A stretch of DNA of 64,000 nt from Eleginops maclovinus (taxonomy: Eukaryota > Chordata > Actinopteri > Perciformes > Eleginopidae). Every line of letters begins with the position of its first letter. The first letter of the stretch is position 1. Below the pieces are notes generated by a model. That model was not told the origin of the DNA. It saw nothing but the letters and a program-made list of their open reading frames with translations, and made no database searches. The translations under genes and the position numbers were made by a program. Where the stretch lies: positions 19,158,707-19,222,706 of the forward strand of contig NC_086354.1 of the NCBI RefSeq assembly GCF_036324505.1, in the 5' to 3' direction. Positions 24,101 to 36,900 of the stretch are shown here, in pieces.

Positions 24101-27100
24101 CGCAGGAACTACCACGTGTTTTATTACCTGCTGGTGGGCGCGTCGAAAGAAGAGAAAGAGGAGTTTCATCTGTTAGAGCCGCAGGATTATCTCTACCTCA
24201 AGCAGGTACCTTTGATCCACACACTTTAGTGCAGCAGAGACAGAGACAGGGGTTTAGAGTAAAGTATGACAGGATGTGTCATGCACTGTTATGAAACGCA
24301 GCTAAACCACCGGTAGTTTTCTAGCAACAATTGCACAATATCTAGAAACTTCTCAGCAGTAAACCTTAGAGTGTCAGTGCTGACTCTGCTTTGGATTAAC
24401 AGACACTCGCATGACTGTAAAACTGCACATTCACTACATTATAGAGCAACTGCTTTCACTCACAATCATTTTATTATGTTGAGAGTGTTAATCCTGCTGA
24501 TTCCTTTGCCTATTTAGTGCTGTTTGGTTTTCATAAATATGCTTTTGTTTCACTAATCCCGGTGTGGATTTAAAACATCCGTACACCATCTGAAAAGGCT
24601 GTTTTCTTTCTGGTTTCAAGTACTCTCGTGCATTATGAATTAGTTGACAAAGCAACATGGACAAACTTCCAGAAATGTTTTTCATAGCTCTTGATTTATG
24701 ATTTATGGCTTTCCATCTACAGCGTCAGCTTTTTGTCATAACTAACTACTTCACGTCTCTTTGTTATCGTTTGCTCAGACTTGGAAAATAAATTGATAAA
24801 GCCTGGTTACCTCAATTGTCAGTCAATAAATTCAACTTACAGAATTGTTTATTGCTGATTATGCAAAATAACTCAAATTAAACTCCCAACATTAAAAAAA
24901 AACCTAATTTATTTGCTTTTAAAACGTATTTTACAGGTGTGAAACAACTTGAAAATTCATTATAGTCGAGTTAATTAAATTGGAGGAAATGTTTGACTCT
25001 AGAGAATTGGATAAAACCTGAAATATTAACATGAAAATGTATTATTTTGGATACAATAATACAAAAAGCAAAGAGATTATTCTGTTAACTGTGTTTCTAT
25101 ATTACTGATTTTGTTAAGTATTGTTCATTTGTGGTTATGCTGAATATTTACCCCGTCTTTCTATCCGTATCCCATATGATTGTTCCTCAGGATGATCTCC
25201 ATTTGGATGATAAGGAGAAACTTGGGCATGAGTACAAGAGGCTCCATCAAGCTATGGAGATGGTTGGCTTCCTGGGCTCCACCAAGAAACAGTGAGTAGG
25301 ATTTTGATGATGAGCAACACAACTGGTATGCTGCCGGTCTACTGACATTTGAATAAAAAGCCAACCAAATATAACTGGAACCGTGTAAAATGTGTCTGCA
25401 AAACACTTTGTTAAAAATAAATTATAGTTATTAGTTTTAGTTTTTTTTATAAATCACTTTTAAGATAAAACAACAAAACAAGTTAATCTTAAGTTCAATT
25501 CAAATAAATATAAAAAAACAAATAATAACAAATACATCGATAAAGAAATGTAACTTTAAAAAAAGATTAAAACTAATAATGATAATAATAATAAGGCCTT
25601 GGATTTTACCAACGTATAATTAAAAGTCCTTGAGAACAGCAAGGTTTTGAATCTGGATTAAAGAATTGCAATGGTTTACGTTTCCTCGGTAGTTGGTTAC
25701 ACTGCTGAGCTGCTTGATGACTAAAAGCTGCTTCCCCTTCTTATCAAAGACACAACAGCACATGCCGGAGGCTTTCGCCTGTCTGAGAAACGTATATCAT
25801 TACAGTAAAGTCTTCCCACTGGGACCTCTGAAATGGTGAAGAGAGCTAGGAATTACAGAAATATTTGAAAGACAAATATTTGCTGTATGAGGTCCAACAA
25901 CACTGCCGCTCAACAGTGTTTACAGTGTTCACAGTGAGAGAGCTCTACCAATCTAATAATGATGTAGGTAGGTGGAGTAATTCACTCTTTGACTTGTAGA
26001 GTTTCCACAATCTGTGCTGATGTCAGGAACAGGTCAGAGCTTGTCAAGCAGCTGAAAAATGCAGCAAGTATTTCAAAAAGCGCCTGACAGCCTCGGGACA
26101 CGGCGTACACATAAAAGCATGGCGGTACAGTTTGTAATGTGTTCAGGTGCATCCAGCAGGTGAATAACTACACTCTAACACAGCAATGCGCAGTGAGATA
26201 AGTCAAAAACTACAGACAAAGAGAATTTGTAATTAAAAGTGGTATGTTTCCATACGAGAGCTTCATACATTCCTTAGCACCTCCAGCGAAGTCACATAGA
26301 TACCGTGGAGACTTCCTTAAGAAAAGTAATGTCCACAAAAATAACTTTAAATATTCTGTAAAGTCATATTTTCGTTACATTTACTGAATGTCACACTAAC
26401 TCTCTGTCTCTTGACATGCATGTTTGTATGTTTGTTGCACTAAGGAGGCATGCAATCTCCAACCAAACTGGGGGAAACGTAGTATGTGACTGGACCATGA
26501 ATGCTCAATGGGCTTAATTGTGGCCAAATTGTTACAGGGATAGTCAGAAGCAGTGTATTGTTGCTTTGTTAAACAGACCAGACCCATGACATCCCGTGAC
26601 AATCCGGATCATGCAAGAGGCCTCAAATGTTGCTCTTACATAAGGGAGAGTAACAGTTACTTCCTGCTTCAGCCTACGGACCGTGGCCGTGAATCACAGG
26701 AGGAGCTTTGTTTTGCATATAGGGTCGAAACTGATGCTCACTTTGTTGATCTGCAGGATTTATTAACGGACTGACAGAAACCTGAACCGTCCATTACTAC
26801 CACTTTACTGTTCCTCTCTGCGCTGAAGGAATCCATCGTCACTTTCTCTCTCGCGCACTAGAACACTTAACTACTCTTGTAAAATATGCAGCAAACTGTG
26901 TCAACACCTCACAAGTCAAAACAAATACACAGGAAAACAGAAATGTAAACAGATATAAAAGCAGCACTGTATTTTCGAGCTTCAAATATCTCAAGTGAGG
27001 CTTTCAGGGTCGAGGTATATGTTAAAAAGGATTTTGTGACTGAAAATGCACAGCAAGTAAAATCCATATCATGATCCATCTGTTTGTGTGCCATTTTTTT

Positions 27101-30100
27101 CTACTGTGCAGCATTTTTTCCATCCTCTCTGCCATCCTGCACCTGGGAAATGTGACGTACACACAGTCAGAGGACGCTGAAGTCCTGGAGGTCGGACCGC
27201 CAGATGTTTTGACCACACTGTCTGACCTGCTCAAAGTACGTTCACTGAAGGGAAACGGTGGATTTTGTATTCTGTGTGCTAAACTCAGCATCTGGATTGA
27301 TTATCTAAAGGGTTTGGTTTACTTTTTATAAGGCTGCCTGATGTGGAAAAAATTACTTTAGGCTAATATTTTATTTGCGGTGTGAGTAACGATATTGGAC
27401 GGATTGATGATTTTTGCATCTCATTCTCATCGAAAGATCTATTTAAAATGAACTCCGTATAGCACTAGTCCATCTGGCAATATTATAATTATTGCAACCC
27501 CCATTTTTCTAGTGCTCAAATTCAAATACTTGGGATGAAATCACTGTCAATTCAGAGCAACTCCTACAGATTAAATGCGTCACCGCTACGCCTAAAATTA
27601 GCTCTCTGTATTGTTGTTTCTGTAAACATGTTTCAACCTGTTCTGTTGATGAAGGGCAGACATAAAACGTAATTTAATTTGGTATGAATATTGTGTAACA
27701 GTGTTGTGGAAACCTCTGTATATCTGTTTTTTCCAGGTGAAAAAGGAGCTTCTGGTGAAGACTTTGACCAAGAGGAGAGAAGTGACCGCGACAGAGATCG
27801 TAGATTCACCGTACACACTACAAGAGGTACAGAGTGAAGACAAAGTTGACTTATCAAATGCTTAAATACAATATGGACAGGTTTGATTTTGATCTGTATT
27901 TCTTTTGAGTTGAAGCAGTAATTTGCTTTGTGTGCTGTCTCTGAAACATTAGGCCTGCACAATGCGGGACTCCATGGCTAAGTGTTTATATAGCGCTCTG
28001 TTCGACTGGATCCTCCTTCACATCAACCACGCAATGCTCAACCGACGAGACATGGAGGAGTCCGTCTCTGTAAGTCACACCGCCAGAAACTATAACACTA
28101 AGAAATGCAGGCAGCTGACATTTTTTGTCAAATGGAGAGAGGGTAAACATTTTTTAATGATCCTCCTAACCTGCCTATTGGAACATTTATGTGATATATT
28201 GAAATACAAAAAAGTATAATCAATTGAATAGAAAGGAATGATCTTTGTTGTCACTAAAATTGGGAAAAACGAAATTAGTCAAATTATATGTTTATGGTAT
28301 TTTCTACTGCAAGTTTAGAAGTACATTGCTGTGAAACAAGTAATTATATAAGCATATAAAATGCATACATTGGTTAAGCAGTGGCATTAACAGTCCCATA
28401 CGCAGACCTTACTGACCTAGTGCAGTAGTTAATTACACTGTGTTGTAGTATGCATGTTGTTTATGAATTGTTTTGTTTGTTGCTTTCAGTGTTTGTCCAT
28501 CGGTGTCCTGGATATGTTTGGATTTGAGAACCTCAAGACAAACAGCTTTGAGCAGCTGTGCATCAACTACACTAATGAGAGACTGCAGTGTTACATCAAC
28601 GAGCACATCTTCAAGCTCAAGCAGGTATGTGTTTAATGAGTGGTTCGTATTCATTCTTTATTTGGACTTGCAATGAGTGAATAATGAATTCATAGCCTGT
28701 GAGTTACCACTGACACTGGGAAAGTCTTAAAACATTTGCATTGTCTCACAGACAGATATACTAAAGAGTTCTGCACTATAACGCCATTTTTAAAGTGTTC
28801 TTTGTGCTTTCCTGGATTTATTTTTAATCCATTTGGCATTAAGGAGACTTAAAACTTGCAGCCACTGTATGTACTGTTTGACTGTTACTAATATATTACT
28901 TCATCAGTGCCACAGAGACAAATTAATTGACTTCCTCTGAGTAACATAATTATGTATTTGTGATTGAATTATCTTCCAGGCGGATTATGTGTCAGAGGGC
29001 ATCACCTGGACAAATGTCGACTACACGGACCACAGTGGCTGCAGTCAGCTGATCAGTCAGAAGTCGACAGGACTCTTTGACCTGCTGGATATTGAGAGCA
29101 GGTAGGTGAACCTGGCTTGTAACATTAAGTGTTATGATTTCTAATACTAAGCATATAGTAATATTATAATAAATGTATCGACAAAGTGGTTTGTCAGGCT
29201 AGCCTTAGTGGGAACCTTTAACAAAAGCTCCCAGGATAAATAGAGGTATAGTTTGTTTCGTGAACAGCAAGTTACAAACCCTTTCCTCCAATTGTTCTGT
29301 GTCAGCTATTCAATCCCTATAGATACTGTATATATCTAGCTTTTGGATTTCATCTTCCGAAAGTCATGCCCAAGGTACAAAACTAAAATATTTCCTGGGT
29401 TTCCTGAACACCTAAAATGCTGAGTCATTTTTAAGCTAGTTTTCCAGGCAAGTCACAACTAACAGGGACTAACTAGAACAATGACTGCATATACCTATAT
29501 TTTCTATGTCAATATGCCTTAGTAAACAAACAGCATGCATCAAGATAATATCGGACAAACATCAGGCCAGTTCAAGCAAAGCATCATCTAAAATCTAAAA
29601 TCATTTGTAGCTTTGTCCTTTGAGAACGACATGTCTGTAATCCTGATCCAAGAGTCTTCCAAATACTTTATTTGGCTTCAGATGTAGGAGAATTTTCTCA
29701 ACAAATAAAAGAATAACTTATATATGATAAACATCATTTCAGCATGTTCTTTTTCATCAGTTGACAATTTCTATTGCTTGTGACCTACGGTTTTCACCCA
29801 AATCACATTTATTGTCATTCCCACATACCATACTGTGTTTTGATATTGATAGTCTGTCCTTCTTTGTGTTCGTCTTCAGCCTCCCCGAAGCCACAGATGA
29901 AACCCTGCTGGACAAGTTGAAGCAGCAGCATCATCACAACCCATTCTTTGAACCCACCTCAAATACAGAGCCAACTTTTGTCATTCAGCACTTTGCTGGG
30001 AGGGTTACATATCACATCAAGGTGGAGTATATTTCCCACAATGCAAACATCTACATACCACAGAGTTAATATAAAAGCAGTTCAGTAAGTGTCCACTGTG

Positions 30101-30866
30101 AGAGTGGGGGTCTGCAGTAGCCTTCACAGATAAGCCACCGTGGGAAAAACCTGGAAAATATTTGAACTAAGTGAATGATTAATGCTGCACCCTTCACAAG
30201 AAGCCTGTTGTTGCACTATGACATGTAAAGTTCAATACATGTCATGAATGTGGAGCTCCCTTTCGTGCGACTACAGCCAGAATTAAGGAATAACACCACG
30301 TTGATCGTGATTTTTCTTCCTCTTCAGGATTTCCGACATAAAAACACAGAGCACATGCGCCCTGAAGTCGTATCACTTCTACGGAGCAGCGAGAAGGCGT
30401 TCATTCATCACTTGGTCGCATCCAGTCCAGAAGCTCTTTTCAGATGGGGGGTGTTGCGAGCCACCATCCGCATCCTCACAATTTTCAAGCAATTGGGACG
30501 CAAGCGGGCAGAATCACGTGGGTAACTTTAGTTTCATATGGAGCCACATTATCATTTCAGACCCATCTGTCCTCCACTTGATTCATGTTTTTTTTACTCT
30601 TCTTTGAGTGACGTTGTGGTGATCTATATCTACTGACTTGTTGTATTGTCTCTATAGTATCTGCCAAGCGAGGCTCCCGCATAACCCTCCGAGAGATGAG
30701 ACAGAGCACCACTGCTGTGAGCAGGCTGTCCAGGTAAATTTACTACAATGATTCACTAAAAAATGATTTTACCGCCTCTGACATGTCTCAGGTAGTTGGT
30801 TAGCTGAGCTTTATGAATCAAATAATGAAATCCTGTGCTTGTCAAAAAGAAAATATACACTTAAAA

Positions 30867-30923
<57 letters not shown>

Positions 30924-33900
30924 ACATTTTCAGCCACAGTCTGACTCTGGATTTCTCTTTTGACCGCTCTGATGAACATCCTCTTGATGTATTCGAAGAC
31001 ATCTTTGTGAATTTTGAGAAAAGAAAGTAAGTGGACATATGGCTTTAGTTTAGACAGACTCCACACACATTATTTCCAAAGCTGGTTGTGGTATCGAGCT
31101 GTATTTTGTGTGTTTTTTCTGCAGGAAGATTCGAACCGGTCGCCAGAAGCAGCTCATTCCAAAGGTACAGTTTTAACGAGAAGTGCAGCGTTAGCGTTTT
31201 GATTCATTTTAAAAGCAGCACTTCTACAGAGACATTTGTGAGGGATTTTTTTGTTTGACACCTTATGCATCTACCTGTGTGTTTATCAATCTATCATCTA
31301 TGTCAAAAGCTCACTACTTTATCATGTCTCTTTTAACAGAACCTCATGGATTTGAACTCCCTCCGACATATTGTTGGTGTCACCGCACATGACAGAACCA
31401 GCAAATATATTTTCCACCCTCACCGTAAGACAAAGCCTCCGACAGTCGCTGCTCAGTTTCAGGTTCGTACCTCTGCTGACTGATATTCCTGCCCTGTGTC
31501 ATAAACTTAAAATCATGAGAGAATGTGAGGAACAGGAATGCAGTAGGGAATATTGCTTGTAATTTGGATAAAACCAAAGCACTATGAACAAATCTTAATC
31601 AGCAGGAAAACAATATAATAGCTTTTGCACAAATTCTATTCCTTAAATAAAAGGAACAATTTCATCGAACCTTCAAGCTATGGATTAAATACCTTTATAC
31701 ATCATTTGACATTGGAGAAAAAATTGGACACCACTGATATTCTATTTAATTTTGGACTATTGACACCATATCATATTTATTCCATATTTTAAGTGCACAC
31801 TCAGAGAAAAAGTAAAAACAAAGAAAGCTTTATTTACCATTAGATAATTAACTACCAAAGACATCAACTCACCTGACAGCACTTTATAAAAACACAATTA
31901 TTAGGAAACCTGGAAAGAAAATAGGAATATTTTTGCTATTATTTATTTTCGTATTTCTAATATTTTTTGTTGCTATATTTTGTATTCTATCTTTTTGTAC
32001 CTCAACATTTTTGCTTCATTTAGAAATAATAATATTAATAATAAGAATAAGAATTCAGTTATTTATATTTACATGAAAGCGTTTATTGAATCAACTCAGT
32101 TTGATTAATAAACTGTACAGTATCTACAATTTTCTTCATTACATTTCAAACTGTATTTCATTTAAAGGCCATTAGTATAGTTTTAAAACTCCACACTCTT
32201 CCCTCTATCTTAAAACAAATTCTGTTTTATTATCTACTATGACCACCCACCAAATCACCACTCTCTGCACTTGTATCTACCAGGCGTCCCTCGGAAAGCT
32301 GATGGACACAATTGAAAAGGCTGAGCCGTTCTTTATTTTCTGTGTTCGCTCCAACGCTGAAGAGGTATCTGTCACTCTGAAATATCCTCCTAAATGTAAA
32401 TGCAGTCCTACACATGTACTGTAAGGCACAGTTCATAACTTGGGAACATGTTTTGTGTTTGCAGAAGGAGCTGCACTTTGATGAAGAGCTTGTTCTGAAG
32501 CAAATCAGGTACATCGGCATACTGCGGATGGTTCAAATTCAGAAATCTGGCTTCAGCGCCAATTACACGTTCAAGGTGGGAAATCATTTTCTTAATGATG
32601 TCGAACATTATATATATTCAAGCTATTTTTAATGACAAGGAACTCACTGCCGTACCTATCATTGACGAGAAAGTACATTTGCATTTCTGATTATGTTTTG
32701 TCCCGGTTGACAGGAATTTGACGAAAAGTTCAGGATGTTGCTTCCAAAAGGAGCTACTGCAACATCAGAGAAAATAACTGAGCTGTTTGAGAGGATGCAG
32801 CTCGACAAGACCAGCTATCAAATAGGAAAAACCAAGGTAAACATTCTTGGTTATGCCTTACATTTATTCTGATAGTAAAACCACAGGATGAAAGTGATGG
32901 TGGAAACTGACATCACACTGAGCTCACCCATAAGCACTGTTTCTACCTGCCTTTATGTTGTTGTTTTTTAAATTTTTAATGAAGAACTAACAGTTGACTT
33001 TCAGGAATTTCCTGAACATCAAGATCTCTCTTACGGTAAACTGTTTCTTAACCCTCAAATGGTTTCCGTATCATAGTGAATACACTCATTTGACAGAGTG
33101 TGTCCATGTCTTACAGGTGTGTTTAAGCAAAATATGGACGTTTAAATGTTCCCGTTGTTTTCAAAAGGTGTTTGTTTCTCACTCATCTACCCAGGTGTTC
33201 CTCAAGGAGAAGGAGAGGCAACTGCTCCAAGACACTTACAACAAAGAAGTGATGCGTCACATCATCGTCCTGCAGCGCTGGTTCAGGGCCTGTCTGATGA
33301 GGTCACACTTTCTGCAAAAAAAAGATGCCACTCGGATTATACAGGTACCGTTTAAAGTGTAAAATTGAAGTGCTCCAACACATTGTACTTGGTAGGCTGA
33401 GGGGTGGTGTGGTGGAAACTTCTGAAGCAATGGAGACGAAACTCAGAGAGACACAGGAGAGCTGGAACTTTGATGGCAAACACTGAAGGTTTATTATGAA
33501 GTTGCATGTCTGCTGCAGCCACAAGTTGACAGAGCGGTTGCCCGACCAATTCTGAAGATCTCTACTACAATACGAGGTTTGAACTAGTTCCGAATGGACA
33601 ATGAACATCCTTCAGTCGCTAGGCTAAACAAATATGGACCCTGAATCCAACTAAAGCTGTTGTTCATGGGAAAAGAATGTACGTCAGGGAACCTACGTTA
33701 AGAGGGGGCTTCTAGATGTCCCTGAACAATAAAATATCTCATGTCAGCTTGTGCTCGGTCAGAAACTGGCATCAACAATGTGCCCAAGCTGCCCCTCCTT
33801 ATGGGAGATTACAGCAACCCCAAGGCCAAAGGACTATGCCATGGGAACGCAGACAAGGAAGGAGAAAATGATGAAGTATGTCAAAGGTTATGCACCTAAG

Positions 33901-36900
33901 CAAAACATTCCCTAACATGCGGGACATCTCTAAGCAGTTGACCAATCACAACAGAGCTGGCCAGCTAACCAATCAGAGCATTCTTGACTCTGGTTTCGGA
34001 CAGAAGTGCTGTAGCACAGGCAGTATGAGAAAAATAAAGAGCTTTTTGAACATTAAAGCATGTAAACATGTCCCAGTAGAGGCACTAAATATAAATATGA
34101 AGCTTCTGTCCTTTTAGTTGTTTTCGTTTGTTTTTTCTGCTCCAGCCAAAAATATATACCCAAAGTCTCAAATACAAATAAAGACACAGGAGAATAAAGT
34201 CGATGATTTCTGATGTTTTCAGAGGAGCTGGCGTGAGTTTTACGAGAACCAAAACCGAGCTGCTTCAGTGATCCAGACAGCGTGGAGAACTTCCCTGAAG
34301 AAGCACCATCATGAGACAGAGGGCGAGAATACACCCGAAAATCGTCTGGGACGAGAACGGTACAAACACCACTAAAACTACACTGCTTACATTGTAGCAG
34401 CTCCAGCTAGCAGAGGTTCACTGACTGTAAAGGATATTATTGAAGAGCCACAAAGGCAATGTCAATGTAAAAGCTAACTAAGTTAAATATTTTCAGCATT
34501 TCTGTTCTGTGATTTATTGCAACTGACAGGCCCACATACATACTGATATACCAATATATCTTGTATTGATTTTAGCTGCAAAGAATGGTTTGAAGCTTCA
34601 AACTAAAAGTTAAATTGGTATACATTAAAAAAAGTTGATGTTTATTAACAATACTAACAGGTTTATTCCGACGAATTTAAGACTGAGGGCTCTGTTGGAG
34701 GACTTTTTCGTTTTATTTTAAGGTGATAAAATCACAAAATATAAGAACGGTTTATCAAAGCATCATCCAAAACATTTCAGTTTATTGTATCATCATCATT
34801 CCAGAAAATAAGAAAGAAATACAGATCATAAAGCACTAGCATTTACATACTATGGATATGTTGATTTAAGCCTAATTTAACGTTCCTTACATAACAGCTT
34901 GAAGAAGGAGTTAAAGAGGCAGGGGAAAGTGGAGCTGAGCCCCAGAAGGAACAACGACGGGTCCCGGAGTCGAGAGAGACGAGAGGGCAGAGGAACGCCT
35001 CCCCCTCTCGGCAGACCCCTCTCCCTCCCCCTGGACGCTAAAGAACACAGAGATGACGGCTCTTCCGGCCCCTCAAGTAAGAGCAGCTCGCTCCAGCGCT
35101 ACAAAGATATGGGGGGCATCAAGGAAAAGGCAGAAAAGTGGAGAGAAAGAAAGAGCGACGGCGAACCCATGGATGACTCAAGTCCAGAAGTACGGCGCAA
35201 AGATGAGTTTCGGTCAGTATCATAAACCGTTGAAAAAGATGGAAATGAGCTAATAACTAAATCTGCCATAAATCATCTTTCCTCTTTTTAAGTTTATCGT
35301 ATTTGTATGCATGATCCTTGTTTAATAGACACACATTTAACTTAATCATTCTTAACTCAACTCAATTAACATCGCCACAACAAGGTTCCTTTTTATCTAT
35401 GTTTTTATCTTAGCGGTTATAGTTTCTCTCATAATGAGATGTTGACAATGATTTCTCTCAACTTTTATCCTGATGCTCTTCAAGTGTTTTATTAAGTGCC
35501 ACAAGGGTCATGAAGCATTTCTATATCATTCTTTAACACAGGTTCAAAGGCAAGTCCATGTCTGTAGATGAACTGTCCAGGATCAGCACATCAGGCTCGG
35601 ATAGCTCACCTTCTACCAATGAGGTAAACATTTGAGATATGTTGTTACATTTACAAAAACACTAGAACATTGAATGTATTTTACTGTTTGTTGTTGTCAG
35701 TGTCCTGTACAAAAATAAAAGTGTTGGCACTGGCTTTTTAACGTCCTGCAGTTACAGTACAGTATGTGTGCTGTACGCTGACAAACACAAAAATGGAGGT
35801 TCCTTACACATGAAAAAAAAAAAAGGCCCTCAACTCATCACCTCTCCTGGCTCAATTAGGTCAAGGTGCGTTTCCGCAAGAAGCCCAAACGAAAGCGGCG
35901 CTTAGCCTATCCCCGCAGTGGTTTGATGCTTAACGCTGGGAGCTCCAAGGAGAGCGAGTACTGGAGCTATCCGCTGCCCCCAATCAGCCCTTTTCTGCCC
36001 ATAATGAAGAACTCAGCCAGTAGCGTGGATGTTCGGCCCTCAGAAACCAAGGTCAAGGTACTGACCAAACGGACATTTTAAAGCAACAACGACAACCCTC
36101 TGCATGCAGGCATGTGTATGTCCCAAACCGATGAAGGTGGATTGTTCGGGGACTTCTCCTTTCTGCTCTGCAGCCCAGGGGAAAAAAGAAATGAGCTGTT
36201 TCTTCTGAAAAACTAAAAGGAAATCTCTCAGCAGATTTCCGAAAGCTCATTTCTGATCTTTTTTGTCCTTTCAACAAATGTAGGTCAGCAGGTACAGTTC
36301 AGAGTCACCACAGAATTGCATTTATGTTGGTGTTTTTAGTCACTTGAACATTAAGTTTTGTGACTTTGAATTATTTTAGCTTATTGCTTAGTTTGTGTTC
36401 ATTACGTTTACATTTCAGGAGTACAATCACTTACCACACATTCATTATGAGGTGATAGGGGATGTAACACTAATCCATCTTGGTCTAACCATATCATATT
36501 TATCTTTTTAAACTTTAACCGTATGAAAAAAAGAGTCAAAACCATGTAATAAAGAACGGATGAACGATGGAATAGGATTCAAAATAACATGAATGTGTAA
36601 ATACTGAATGCACTTAACACTGACACAATGTTACTATTGTATGAACTAACTTCAATCAAACTAATTATGGCAAAAAAGGTCAAAGCGCAGCTGGTGGCAC
36701 AAAAAGAAAGCAGCTTGCAGGGTGAGCAATGGTGATGTTTATGGGGCCGGGTTTGGTGATGGTACAGCCACTTATGTGCGATGTGGAGGTGAAACAGAAT
36801 CAACTTGGACAAACAATTTGGGGTTCCTTGGATTATTTTATGAAGTTCTTGTGGTTTAAGTTTTAAACTCTGGCATGTTCCTGTGTTGATACTGTTGCAG

